Origin: Bradyrhizobium sp. AUGA SZCCT0176
Lineage (GTDB): Bacteria; Pseudomonadota; Alphaproteobacteria; Rhizobiales; Xanthobacteraceae
Length of the DNA: 64,000 nt
Direction: 5' to 3'
NCBI RefSeq assembly: GCF_018130145.1
Contig: NZ_JAFCMB010000021.1
Span: forward strand, 1-64,000
A program made the position numbers and the translations under genes. Positions 8,559 to 16,842 of the stretch are shown here, piece by piece; within the stretch, counting starts at the first letter, position 1, and every line of letters starts with the position of its first letter. The notes under the pieces are model-generated. The model was not told the origin of the DNA and ran no database searches. It was given only the letters and a program-made list of their open reading frames with translations.

Positions 8559-9146
8559 TTGAAAGAACCGGCGCCCGCCGACGAACTTGCGGAGGCCGAA
8601 GCGGGCCAGCGACGCAAGCGCAAGCCGGTCGGCTGGTCGATGATCTTCATCGCCGTGCTGGTCGCGGTCAGCGCCACGCTGGTCTATCGCCGCGACGGTA
8701 TCGACGGCGTGCTCAAGATTCTCACCCATGATCTCTGGCTGTTCGGCGAGATCCTGCCGCGCGTATTGGCCGGCTGCCTGCTCGGCGCGTTCATTACGGA
8801 AATCCTGCCGCACGAGAAAGTGTCGCGATCGCTCGGGCCGAACTCCGGCCTGAAGGGATTGCTGATCGGAACGGCATTCGGCGCCATCCTGCCGGGCGGG
8901 CCGTTCACGGCCTATCCGGTGGCGGCGGCGCTGCTCACGGTCGGCGCGGATTTCGGCGCCACCATCGCGATGGTGGTGAGCTGGACGCTGATCGGCTATG
9001 GCCGCGCGGTCGCCTGGGAACTACCGATTCTCGGCACCGATTTCACGCTGTGGCGGATCGTGATCTCGCTGCCGATCCCGATCCTGGCGGGCGCGCTCGG
9101 GCGCTTCGTCTATGTGCGGATGTATCCCAAAGGCGAGCCGTCATGA
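8559..9146 (+). CDS. Permease, UPF0718/COG0701 type, first half-size subunit
   Basis: About 195 residues if it starts at the TTG at 8559; a GTG at 8487 in the same frame would add 24 residues without family-like character. After a charged cytoplasmic N-terminus it has about five helices, with GTAFGAILPGGPFTAYPVA as the most conserved-looking segment. COG0701 permeases include ArsP-like exporters and are often split into two half-size proteins, as here with the next gene. The transported substrate is unknown. Its last codons and stop take part in a tandem duplication (9135-9163). Confidence 0.7.
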   Translation: MKEPAPADELAEAEAGQRRKRKPVGWSMIFIAVLVAVSATLVYRRDGIDGVLKILTHDLWLFGEILPRVLAGCLLGAFITEILPHEKVSRSLGPNSGLKGLLIGTAFGAILPGGPFTAYPVAAALLTVGADFGATIAMVVSWTLIGYGRAVAWELPILGTDFTLWRIVISLPIPILAGALGRFVYVRMYPKGEPS

Positions 9147-9163
9147 AGGGTGAGCCGTCATGA
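9135..9163 (+). repeat. 17-bp tandem duplication with two ATGA junctions
   Basis: GAGCCGTCATGA occurs at 9135-9146 and again at 9152-9163. The first copy holds the upstream stop (TGA 9144-9146) overlapping an ATG at 9143. That ATG opens a six-codon frame (MKGEPS) whose TGA at 9161-9163 overlaps the ATG of the next gene at 9160. Confidence 0.85.
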
Positions 9164-9663
9164 CGATGAGCGCGCTCATCATCGACATCAGCCTTTGGGG
9201 CTCCGTGCTCGTGCTTGGCATCATCGCGTTCCGGCGCGGCCGCGTCGTGGTGGTTTCGGCGGCGCGCGAGGGCGCGATGGATTTCATCAACATCGTGCCG
9301 CGGATCGCGCTCGGCGTGATCGGCTCCGGCTACATCGCCGCCGTCATTCCCCCCGAAATCATCACCGGCTGGCTGGGCCCGGATTCCGGCTGGCTCGGCG
9401 TGCTCACGGCCGTGATCGCGGGCGGGCTAACGCCGGGAGGCCCGGTGGTCGGCTTTTCCATCGGCGCGGTGGCGCTGAAGGTCGGCGGCGGCTCGCCGCA
9501 GGTGATCGCCTATGTCGTCGCCTGGGCGCTGTTCGCCTTCCAGCGGCTGATCCTGTGGGAAATCCCGTTCATGCCGGCGCGTTTCGTCTGGTTCCGGGCC
9601 GCGGTCTCGGTGCCGTTCCCGTTCCTGGCGGCGGCCTTGGCGATGGCGATCGGGAAGCCGTGA
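9160..9663 (+). CDS. Permease, UPF0718/COG0701 type, second half-size subunit
   Basis: 167 residues with about four to five helices. The AVIAGGLTPGGPVVGFSIGA segment (residues 86-105) mirrors LPGGPFTAYPVAAA of the preceding gene, so the two probably form a heterodimeric permease. The start ATG at 9160 is reached from the previous stop through a duplicated ATGA junction. No soluble metal-binding domain is present. Its location directly upstream of the zinc operon is suggestive, but the Zur-like site lies after this gene, so it is probably not part of that regulon. Confidence 0.7.
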   Translation: MTMSALIIDISLWGSVLVLGIIAFRRGRVVVVSAAREGAMDFINIVPRIALGVIGSGYIAAVIPPEIITGWLGPDSGWLGVLTAVIAGGLTPGGPVVGFSIGAVALKVGGGSPQVIAYVVAWALFAFQRLILWEIPFMPARFVWFRAAVSVPFPFLAAALAMAIGKP

Positions 9664-9691
9664 GGGCAGGGCACTTTGGTGGACTCAGGTT

Positions 9692-9708
9692 ATGTTATAA
9701 TATAACAT
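9692..9708. promoter_or_regulatory. Zur-like operator
   Basis: ATGTTATAATATAACAT is a perfect 17-base odd palindrome (8-base arms around one A), only 6 bases before the first gene of the zinc operon. AT-rich inverted repeats of the form TGTTATA-N-TATAACA are the known Zur-box type of alphaproteobacteria, and the downstream genes are all zinc-related. The site probably overlaps the -10 region, so Zn-bound Zur would block transcription. The protein assignment is inference from sequence and context. Confidence 0.85.
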
Positions 9709-9714
9709 CTTTGC

Positions 9715-9921
9715 ATGTCTCACTCCCATTCCCACGACCATGCGCACCACCACCACCACCACCACAGCCATGGTCACCCCCATCACCACGACCCGTCGAC
9801 CCCGCATCCGGCGCAGCCGGCGCCGTGGTCGATCCTGCGGATGACGGTGGCGGCGCGGCTTGGCGCGGCGCTGGCGGTCAGCGCCTGTCTGTGGGTAGTC
9901 GTGCTGGTGGCGATGAGGTGA
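9715..9921 (+). CDS. Small His-rich single-span membrane protein at head of zinc operon
   Basis: 68 residues. The first 26 contain 16 His in runs such as DHAHHHHHHHSHGHPHHHD, followed by a Pro-rich linker and one hydrophobic helix (AALAVSACLWVVVLVAM). The leading ATG lies 7 nt after the Zur-like palindrome, so the mRNA leader must be very short or the start leaderless. It ends 2 bases before znuC, indicating one transcript. The His cluster suggests binding of Zn2+ on one side of the inner membrane, perhaps delivering zinc to ZnuBC or buffering it. I do not recognise a named family. Confidence 0.75.
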   Translation: MSHSHSHDHAHHHHHHHSHGHPHHHDPSTPHPAQPAPWSILRMTVAARLGAALAVSACLWVVVLVAMR

Positions 9922-9923
9922 GC

Positions 9924-10700
9924 ATGGCGGCGCAGACCCAAATCCAGCAAGCTCAGGTCAAATTCAGCAACGTCACGCTCGGCTACGACCGGCATCCGGC
10001 CGTGCACCACCTCAACCTGGAGGTCGCCGGGGGCGCGCTGGTCGCGGTGATCGGGCCGAACGGCGCCGGCAAGTCGACGCTGTTTCGCGGCCTCGCCGGC
10101 ATCCTGAAACCCCTGTCGGGCTCGATCGCACTGGGCGGGCTCGACAGCAAGGACATCGCCTATCTGCCGCAGACCGCCGACATCGACCGCAGCTTTCCGA
10201 TTTCGGTGTTCGATTTCGTCGGCACCGGACTGTGGCGCTCCACCGGCTTCTTCGGCGGCATGGGCAGGAAAGAGCGCGAGCGGATTTTGGCGGGGCTTGC
10301 CGCCGTCGGTCTCAACGGTTTTGAGAACCGCCCGATCGGCACGCTGTCCGGCGGCCAGATGCAGCGCATGCTGTTCGCCCGCGTGCTGCTGCAGGACGCG
10401 CGCCTGATCGTGCTGGACGAGCCGTTCAACGCCATCGACGCCAAAACATCAGCGGACCTGATCGCGCTGGTCAAACGCTGGCATGGCGAAGGCCGTACCG
10501 TGCTGGCGGCGCTGCATGATCTCGACATGGTGCGCAACCATTTCCCCGAAACCCTGCTGCTGGCCCGTGGGCCGGTGGCCTGGGGCGCGACCGCGCAGGT
10601 GCTGACGCCGGATAACCTCTTGGTGGCGATGAAGATGTGCGAAGCCTTCGACGACCGGGCCGCGGCCTGCGCCGAAGATGCGCCGTCGCGGGCGGCCTAG
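9924..10700 (+). CDS. znuC: Zinc ABC transporter ATP-binding protein
   Basis: 258 residues from the ATG at 9924; the open frame continues upstream but only in the shadow of other genes. ABC ATPase motifs are complete: Walker A GPNGAGKST, Q-loop YLPQTADIDRSFP, signature LSGGQMQR, Walker B LIVLDEPFNAID and switch His in AALHDLD. Sequence style and neighbours place it in the cluster of Mn/Zn chelate uptake ATPases. It powers import with the permease encoded 5 bases downstream. Confidence 0.92.
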   Translation: MAAQTQIQQAQVKFSNVTLGYDRHPAVHHLNLEVAGGALVAVIGPNGAGKSTLFRGLAGILKPLSGSIALGGLDSKDIAYLPQTADIDRSFPISVFDFVGTGLWRSTGFFGGMGRKERERILAGLAAVGLNGFENRPIGTLSGGQMQRMLFARVLLQDARLIVLDEPFNAIDAKTSADLIALVKRWHGEGRTVLAALHDLDMVRNHFPETLLLARGPVAWGATAQVLTPDNLLVAMKMCEAFDDRAAACAEDAPSRAA

Positions 10701-10705
10701 CTCCA

Positions 10706-11575
10706 ATGCTCCATGATGCGCTGATCGCGCCTTTCACCGAATTCGAGTTCATGCGCCGCGCGCTGGCGGCCGTGATCGCGCTGTCGCTGGGCGCAGCGCC
10801 GATCGGCGTGTTCCTGATGTTGCGGCGGATGAGCCTCGTCGGCGACGCCATGGCGCATGCGATCCTGCCCGGGGCCGCGATCGGCTTTTTGGTCTCGGGC
10901 CTCAACCTGTTCGCGATGACGACCGGCGGCCTGATCGCAGGTTTTACGGTCGCGATCCTGGCCGGCGTGGTCGCGCGCACCACCGAACTGAAGGAAGACG
11001 CCTCACTGGCGACGTTCTATCTGGTGTCACTGGCGCTCGGCGTCACCATCGTGTCCATCAAGGGCACCAATATCGACCTGCTGCACGTGCTGTTCGGCAA
11101 CATCCTGGCGATGGACGACCAGACCCTGCTGGTGATCGCCTTCAACGCCACCATCACTTTGCTGGTGTTGGCCGTGATTTATCGCCCGCTGGTGATTGAA
11201 TGCGTCGATCCGGTGTTCCTGCGCACCGTCAGCCGCGCAGGCGCCCCGGCGCATCTGGCGTTCCTGGCGCTGGTCGTGATCAACCTCGTCAACGGCTTTC
11301 ACGCGCTCGGCACCTTGCTCGGCGTCGGCCTAATGATCCTGCCCGCGGGCATCGCGCGCTTCTGGTCACGCGACATCACCGGCATGATCTGCATCGCGGT
11401 CGCGAGCGCCATGGTGTCGGGCTATGCCGGGCTGGTGCTGTCGTTCCAGACCAAAATTCCGTCAGGCCCTGCGGTCATTCTCGTCGCGGCGGGGATTTAT
11501 GTGGTGTCCGTGCTGTTCGGCAATGTCAGCGGCCTGGTGAGACAGCTGTTCCCCGGCCGGCATCTCGAGGCGTAG
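10706..11575 (+). CDS. znuB: Zinc ABC transporter permease
   Basis: 289 residues from the ATG at 10706, with about eight hydrophobic helices. The conserved MSLVGDAMAHAILPGAAIG segment of the ABC-3 family (residues 41-59) and the late GTLLGVGLMILPAG are present. It forms the membrane channel with ZnuC and receives metal from ZnuA. The gene lies 5 bases after znuC and 2 bases before znuA. Mn or Fe cannot be ruled out from sequence alone, but the Zur-like site and COG0523 partner favour zinc. Confidence 0.92.
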   Translation: MLHDALIAPFTEFEFMRRALAAVIALSLGAAPIGVFLMLRRMSLVGDAMAHAILPGAAIGFLVSGLNLFAMTTGGLIAGFTVAILAGVVARTTELKEDASLATFYLVSLALGVTIVSIKGTNIDLLHVLFGNILAMDDQTLLVIAFNATITLLVLAVIYRPLVIECVDPVFLRTVSRAGAPAHLAFLALVVINLVNGFHALGTLLGVGLMILPAGIARFWSRDITGMICIAVASAMVSGYAGLVLSFQTKIPSGPAVILVAAGIYVVSVLFGNVSGLVRQLFPGRHLEA

Positions 11576-11577
11576 CG

Positions 11578-12450
11578 ATGCAGCGTTTGTTCTCCCTCAT
11601 CTGTCTGGTGCTGATCGCCACAGTCGTTCCGGCCAGCGCGCAGGAACGCCTCAAAATCGTCGCCAGCTTCTCCATCCTCGGCGATTTCGTCCGCAATGTC
11701 GGTGGCACCAGCGTCAGTGTCACGACGCTGGTCGGTGCCGACGGCGATGCGCATGTCTACTCGCCGACGCCGGCGGATGCGAAAAAGATCGCCGATGCGA
11801 AGCTGATTTTCGTCAATGGCCTTGGCTTCGAGGGCTGGCTGCCACGGCTGCTGAAATCCGCCGGGAGCAAGGTTACCGTCGTGACGGCGACGGCCGGCAT
11901 CGCGCCGCTCAAGCTCGGCTCGGATGCCGACCCGCACGCCTGGCAATCCGTCGCCAACGCCAAAATCTATGTCGGCAATATAAGCGACGCGCTGGCGGCC
12001 GCCGATTCTGCCTCAGCCCAGGGTTTTCGTGCCAATGCGGAGGCCTATCTGGCGAAACTCGACGCTCTCGACCGCGAGGCGCGCGAAGCCGTTGCAAAGA
12101 TCCCGCAAGCCCGCCGCAAGGTGATTTCGACCCACGGCGCCTTCGGTTACTTCGCCGCCGCCTACGGCGTCGAATTCATCGCGCCCGTCGGCGTGTCCAC
12201 GGAATCCGAGCCCAGCGCCCGCGATATTGCCGGTATTATCACCCAGATCCGGGCGGCCAAAATCCCGGCGGTTTTTCTGGAAAATGTGAGCGATCCGCGC
12301 CTGATCCGCCGGATATCGGCCGAGACCGGTGCCAAGGTCGGCGGGACCCTCTATTCGGACAGTTTGACGGACGAAAAGGGCGATGCCCCCACTTACATTG
12401 ACATGGTCAGGCACAATATAAAGGCATTGACCAGCGCGCTCGCGAACTGA
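11578..12450 (+). CDS. znuA: Zinc ABC transporter periplasmic binding protein
   Basis: 290 residues with a signal peptide (MQRLFSLICLVLIATVVPASA). Cluster A-I metal-binding ligands are visible: His in DGDAHVYSPT, His in SDADPHAW, His in ISTHGAFGYFAAAYG and Asp in LYSDSLTDEKG. The long His/Asp-rich loop of many ZnuA proteins is absent, as in AztC or MntC-like members; the His-rich peptide at the start of the operon may replace that function (inference). It captures periplasmic metal for ZnuBC. Confidence 0.88.
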   Translation: MQRLFSLICLVLIATVVPASAQERLKIVASFSILGDFVRNVGGTSVSVTTLVGADGDAHVYSPTPADAKKIADAKLIFVNGLGFEGWLPRLLKSAGSKVTVVTATAGIAPLKLGSDADPHAWQSVANAKIYVGNISDALAAADSASAQGFRANAEAYLAKLDALDREAREAVAKIPQARRKVISTHGAFGYFAAAYGVEFIAPVGVSTESEPSARDIAGIITQIRAAKIPAVFLENVSDPRLIRRISAETGAKVGGTLYSDSLTDEKGDAPTYIDMVRHNIKALTSALAN

Positions 12451-12503
12451 GAGGCAGGGGCCACCCTGCCGGGAGCGTGGCTGCGATATTTGCCGGAGCT
12501 GCC

Positions 12504-13562
12504 ATGTCTGAACTGACTGCCCAAAAAATTCCTGTAACCGTGCTGACGGGCTATCTCGGCGCCGGCAAAACCACGCTGCTCAACCGCATCCTGTCGGAAA
12601 ACCACGGCAAGAAATACGCCGTCATCGTCAACGAATTCGGCGAGATCGGCATCGACAACGACCTCATCATCGGCGCCGATGAAGAAGTGTTCGAGATGAA
12701 CAATGGCTGCGTCTGCTGCACCGTGCGCGGCGACCTCGTGCGCATCCTCGACGGCCTGATGAAACGCAAGGGCAAATTCGACGCCATCATCGTCGAGACC
12801 ACCGGCTTGGCCGATCCGGCGCCGGTGGCGCAGACCTTCTTTGTCGACGAGGACGTGCAGAAGAACGCCCGGCTCGACGCGGTCGTCACCGTGGCCGACG
12901 CCAAATGGCTGAGCGACCGTTTGAAGGATGCGCCGGAAGCCAAGAACCAGATCGCGTTTGCCGACGTCATCGTGCTCAACAAGACCGACCTGGTTTCCAA
13001 AGCCGAACTCGCCGAAGTCGAGGCGCGGATTCGCGGCATCAACCCTTACGCAAAACTGCACCGCACCGAGCGTTGCAAGGTGGCGCTGGCGGACGTGCTG
13101 GAACGCGGCGCGTTCGATCTCGATCGCATTCTCGAGATCGAGCCGGAATTCCTCGATACCGGCGATGGTCATGATCATCACCATGATCACGATCATCACC
13201 ACGGCCATGACCATCATCATGATCACAGCCACAGCCATGGCGGGCTGAAGCATTACCATGACGAGGAGATGCAGTCGCTGTCGCTGCGCACCGACAAGCC
13301 GCTCGATGCGACCAAGTTCATGCCGTGGCTGCAGAACCTTGTCGCCTCCGAAGGACAGAAGATCCTGCGCTCGAAGGGCATCCTCGCCTTCAGCGACGAT
13401 GACGACCGCTACGTGTTCCAGGGCGTGCACATGATGCTCGAGGGCGACCATCAGCGCAGATGGAAGGATGACGAACGGCGCGAGAGCCGGCTTGTCTTCA
13501 TCGGTCGCGAATTGCCGGAGCAGATGATTCGCGACGGTTTTGAGAGCTGTATCACCACGTGA
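12504..13562 (+). CDS. COG0523 GTPase, ZigA-like zinc metallochaperone
   Basis: 352 residues from the ATG at 12504, preceded by GGAGCT. The G3E GTPase core is present: Walker A GYLGAGKTT, the metal-binding CVCC motif in NNGCVCCTVRGDL, ETTGLADPAP and NKTD. A long His/Asp-rich insert near residues 218-246 (about 16 His) follows, then the CobW C-terminal domain. Zur-regulated members are thought to deliver zinc to client proteins in zinc starvation. Its stop overlaps the ATG of the WD40 gene, implying translational coupling. Confidence 0.9.
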   Translation: MSELTAQKIPVTVLTGYLGAGKTTLLNRILSENHGKKYAVIVNEFGEIGIDNDLIIGADEEVFEMNNGCVCCTVRGDLVRILDGLMKRKGKFDAIIVETTGLADPAPVAQTFFVDEDVQKNARLDAVVTVADAKWLSDRLKDAPEAKNQIAFADVIVLNKTDLVSKAELAEVEARIRGINPYAKLHRTERCKVALADVLERGAFDLDRILEIEPEFLDTGDGHDHHHDHDHHHGHDHHHDHSHSHGGLKHYHDEEMQSLSLRTDKPLDATKFMPWLQNLVASEGQKILRSKGILAFSDDDDRYVFQGVHMMLEGDHQRRWKDDERRESRLVFIGRELPEQMIRDGFESCITT

Positions 13563-14575
13563 TGAAACAGTTTGATCCGGGCGAAGGCGCCTCCATCGCT
13601 TCGATCACCGACAAGGTGCGGCCGCTTGCGGTCGGCATGCCGATATCGTCGGTGCATTTTCTCGGCGAGACCGCGGTCTTCGTCGGCGCCGAGGAGAAGG
13701 CTGCCATCGTCGGCGCCGGCGGCGAGATTTCACCTGTCGATATTCACGGCGGTGCGGTGCTGTGCGCGGCGTCCGACGGCGCGCGCGTCGTTACCGGCGG
13801 CGACGACGGCAAGCTCGTCGCGCTCAACGCCAAGGGCGAGGTCGATGTACTCGCAACCGACGCCAAGCGACGCTGGATCGACAACGTCGCGCTGCACCCC
13901 GATGGCGCGGTGGCGTGGTCGGCCGGCAAGATCTCGTACGTTCGCACCAAGGGCGAGGAGAAGTCCTTCGATATGCCCTCGACCGTCGGCGGCCTGGCGT
14001 TCGCGCCCAAGGGCCTGCGGCTGGCGGTCGCGCATTACAACGGCGTGACGCTGTGTTTTCCCAACATGGCGGCGAAGCCTGAGTTTCTGGAATGGGCCGG
14101 CTCGCATCTGTCCGTCACCTTCAGCCCGGACAGCAAGTTTCTGGTGACCGGGATGCACGAGCCGGCGCTGCATGGCTGGCGGCTCGCCGACAACCGGCAT
14201 ATGCGCATGAGCGGCTATCCCGGCCGCGTCCGCTCGATGTCGTGGAGCGCCGGTGGCAAGGCGCTGGCCACTTCAGGCGCCGACACCGTGATCCTGTGGC
14301 CGTTCGCCAGCAAGGACGGGCCGATGGGCAAGGAGCCGGCGATGCTGGCGCCGTTGCAGGCGCGTGTCTCGGCGGTCAGCTGTCATCCGAAGCATGATAT
14401 CCTGGCCGCGGGCTACAGCGACGGTTGCGTGCTGATGGTGCGGATCGAGGACGGCGCGGAGATCCTGGTGCGCCGGAGGGGCAACGCCGCGGTTTCGGCG
14501 CTGGCCTGGAGCCCCAAGGGATCGCTGCTCGCCTTCGGCACCGAAGACGGCGACGCCGGCATGGTGGAGCTCTAA
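13562..14575 (+). CDS. WD40-repeat protein of the zinc operon
   Basis: 337 residues, starting at the ATG that overlaps the preceding stop (ATG 13562, TGA 13560-13562). About six to seven beta-propeller blades are visible, with repeats such as VSAVSCHPKHDILAAGYSDG and SALAWSPKGSLLAFGTEDG. There is no signal peptide, so it is likely cytosolic, which argues against a periplasmic AztD-type chaperone. Coupling to the COG0523 gene suggests the propeller acts as its partner or client adaptor. Biochemical role not known to me. Confidence 0.8.
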   Translation: MKQFDPGEGASIASITDKVRPLAVGMPISSVHFLGETAVFVGAEEKAAIVGAGGEISPVDIHGGAVLCAASDGARVVTGGDDGKLVALNAKGEVDVLATDAKRRWIDNVALHPDGAVAWSAGKISYVRTKGEEKSFDMPSTVGGLAFAPKGLRLAVAHYNGVTLCFPNMAAKPEFLEWAGSHLSVTFSPDSKFLVTGMHEPALHGWRLADNRHMRMSGYPGRVRSMSWSAGGKALATSGADTVILWPFASKDGPMGKEPAMLAPLQARVSAVSCHPKHDILAAGYSDGCVLMVRIEDGAEILVRRRGNAAVSALAWSPKGSLLAFGTEDGDAGMVEL

Positions 14576-14634
14576 ATCATCCGCCGGTGCGTGGCGAGAC
14601 TGGACCGAAGTGCATCCGCGATTGACGGTGCGCT

Positions 14635-14774
14635 CCCTCTCCCGCTTGCGGGCGAGGGTTGGGGTGGGGTGTCGCCACGAGTTACCCCGCCCGAGTGGAG
14701 AGAGCCCCCACCCGGTGCTTGCGCGCCGACCTAAGAGCGAGCTTCGCTCGTCTCGACCCCGCAAGCGGGAGAGG
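14635..14774. repeat. Dispersed palindromic repeat, family C copy 1
   Basis: Bounded by CCCTCTCCCGCTTGCGGG and its inverted counterpart ending GCAAGCGGGAGAGG, with inner GAGAGAGCCCCCACC and CGAGCTTCGCTCG. The inverted sister copy is at 33512-33655. It fills the gap between the convergent WD40 and secreted-protein genes and may end both transcripts. Confidence 0.85.
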
Positions 14775-14806
14775 TCAAGCGAAACACGCGGCGTTAGCAA
14801 ACCGGC

Positions 14807-15757
14807 CTACTTCACTTTCCTCCCGGCTTTGACGTAAGCCTCGATGTGGTCAAACGTCTTGCCGGCCGGTTCGAGGTTTTCGAAGGCCGAAGCGGCCTTG
14901 TTCATGTTTTCAGCGGTCTTGTCGCGATCCTTCGGGTCGGGTTTGAAGACGGCGAGCATGGTGAGCGCCGTCATATAATTCCCGAACGCCGCTTGCTCGG
15001 CCGCGAACAGGTTTTTCAGGCGAGGATCGTTCGCGAAAAAGCCGGTGAAGGTGTTTTTGATGCCGTCGTCGGCTGATGCCAGCGACTGCAACGCCCAAAA
15101 TCCGCTCGCCAAAGTCAGCACGCGAAAGAATTTGGCGGGCTCGGTTTTGCACTGGTATTTGTCGCAGGCCATCTTGGCCATCACGTTGTCCCGGCCTTCC
15201 GCGGTCATGTTCGGTCCGAACTTGCTCTTCATGAATCCCATGCGCATGGCAATGCCCGCCATGTCGTCATCTGCGCTGGAGAAGTTTGCGAGGATTCTTT
15301 CAATGAAGGTGGTGTCACCGGATGCCATATAGGCGCCGATCAAGAGGTCGTTGTCGGCGGCATTCGACGACGGCCGCACCACGGCGAGTTTGGCAGGTTG
15401 GTTCTTTTCGATTTTCTGCAGCGTGGCTGTGATCTGGTTTTCCTCGGCAAATTTCTGCGCGTCTTCCGTGAGGCCGGCGCCGTAGAGCGCCACGAGCTTC
15501 ACCGATTTGACGTATGAAGAGGCTTCAAGTTGAAGGATGCGCTGCTTTTCCGCGGGCGACGTGCTGAAGATCTGCGCCAGGAATCCGATGACCGCGCTGG
15601 GATCGGCGTTTGGGCCGGCTCGCATTTGCGACAGCACGCTGTCGACGCAGGCGGGCTGCTTGGTGCGGTAATAGCCGGTCATGCAGTTCTGGTCCGCAGC
15701 CGCGGGCGAGCACTGAATACCGAGCAGCGCGATCGCGGCGTAAAGCATTCTTTTCAT
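14807..15757 (-). CDS. Secreted protein of unknown function
   Basis: 316 residues with a signal peptide (MKRMLYAAIALLGIQCSPAAA) and a mature part that looks alpha-helical. It has few Cys (NCMTGYY, ACVDS, MACDKYQCKTE) that could form disulfides in the periplasm. I recognise no enzyme motif. It is convergent with the zinc operon and stands alone. Codon usage resembles the neighbours. Confidence 0.7.
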   Translation of the reverse strand: MKRMLYAAIALLGIQCSPAAADQNCMTGYYRTKQPACVDSVLSQMRAGPNADPSAVIGFLAQIFSTSPAEKQRILQLEASSYVKSVKLVALYGAGLTEDAQKFAEENQITATLQKIEKNQPAKLAVVRPSSNAADNDLLIGAYMASGDTTFIERILANFSSADDDMAGIAMRMGFMKSKFGPNMTAEGRDNVMAKMACDKYQCKTEPAKFFRVLTLASGFWALQSLASADDGIKNTFTGFFANDPRLKNLFAAEQAAFGNYMTALTMLAVFKPDPKDRDKTAENMNKAASAFENLEPAGKTFDHIEAYVKAGRKVK

Positions 15758-15918
15758 GACAATTCCCGATAAATTGGGCGAATCTGTTCGATCCGGGATC
15801 GCATCAAGCGCCGTTGCCCGCAGCGAAGCGGATCGTCGCTCGCACCTGACCCGGCGACCGTTAGTCGCCGGAACAGGCCAGATCGTTCAGGCTGTGATAG
15901 ATTCGTCACCTCTCTCCC

Positions 15919-16024
15919 CTAGAGCGTTTTCCAGCGAAGTGGATACCGGTTCGCGTCAAGAAAACGCGTCAAAACAAGAATCTAGAGCCCCGTTCCGATT
16001 CCATCGGAACGGAAAAGGCTCTAG
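15919..16024. repeat. Dispersed repeat, family E copy 1
   Basis: Starts CTAGAGCGTTTTC and ends with GGCTCTAG, with the inner hairpin GTTCCGATTCCATCGGAAC and the motif ACCGGTTCGCGTCAAGAAAA. I recall near-identical elements from Bradyrhizobium and Rhodopseudomonas genomes. Partial copies lie at 23465-23546 and 53850-53924. It ends 9 bases before the MgtC-family start codon, so it must form part of that mRNA leader or promoter region. The rest of the 15758-16033 gap shows nothing else. Confidence 0.85.
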
Positions 16025-16033
16025 AAAACCGCC

Positions 16034-16750
16034 ATGCGCTTCCTGACGACCTTCCAGATCGCCGATTTCCTCGACACCCTGGTCAGCCTGACCGCGGCTT
16101 TCGTTTTGGGCACCCTGATCGGCGCCGAGCGGCAATACCGGCAGCGGACCGCGGGCTTGCGCACCAATGTGCTGGTCGCCGTCGGCGCGGCCGCCTTCGT
16201 CGATCTGGCGATGCACCTGAAGGCTGCCGAAGGCGCGGTGCATGTGATCGCCTATGTCGTTTCGGGGATCGGCTTCCTCGGCGCCGGCGTCATCATGAAA
16301 GAGGGCATGAACGTCCGCGGCCTCAACACCGCGGCGACGCTCTGGGGATCGGCCGGGGTCGGAGCTTGCGCCGGCGCCGACATGGTGGCCCAGGCGGCGG
16401 CGCTGACCGTGTTCGTGGTCGCCGGCAACACCTTGCTGCGTCCGCTGGTCAACGCGATCAACCGCATTCCGATCGACGAACGCGCGTCCGAGGCGACTTA
16501 CTACTTCAAGCTCGCGGTCAGCGCGGAGGCGTTGCCTGACATGCGCGACCATCTGGTCGAGCGACTGGAGAATGCAAAATATCCGGTCGCTGAACTCAAT
16601 GTGGTCGAGCATGGCGATGACCTGCTGGAGATCGTCGCCACGCTGGTCTCCACCGCGATCGATCCCAACGAATTGAACGCGGTCGCGGTCGATCTGCAGC
16701 GCCAGCTCGGCGTTCGCCATGCCACCTGGGAAGTCAGCACCAAGGATTAG
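16034..16750 (+). CDS. MgtC/SapB family membrane protein
   Basis: 238 residues: about five N-terminal helices then a soluble C-terminal domain. Family hallmarks are LGTLIGAERQYRQRTAGLRT (residues 26-45), VVSGIGFLGAGVIMKEG and NVRGLNTAATLWGSAGVG. The C-terminal about 80 residues resemble an ACT-like fold found in MgtC. Members influence magnesium starvation tolerance and ATP synthase activity in other bacteria rather than transporting Mg2+ directly. Repeat E1 lies directly upstream, so any leader-based Mg control is not evident. Confidence 0.88.
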   Translation: MRFLTTFQIADFLDTLVSLTAAFVLGTLIGAERQYRQRTAGLRTNVLVAVGAAAFVDLAMHLKAAEGAVHVIAYVVSGIGFLGAGVIMKEGMNVRGLNTAATLWGSAGVGACAGADMVAQAAALTVFVVAGNTLLRPLVNAINRIPIDERASEATYYFKLAVSAEALPDMRDHLVERLENAKYPVAELNVVEHGDDLLEIVATLVSTAIDPNELNAVAVDLQRQLGVRHATWEVSTKD

Positions 16751-16842
16751 TTTGACTCTTGCCCGGTTCCGCACGCTGCGGGGCTGGGGAACAATGCGCT
16801 ACGCCGGCCGTTGTCATCGCGAACAACCATGCGGTGAACGAT

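Noticed and set aside
13562..14575. WD40 protein as periplasmic AztD-type zinc chaperone
   Set aside because: No signal peptide at the only sensible start, and the start overlaps the cytosolic GTPase gene; a cytosolic role fits better.
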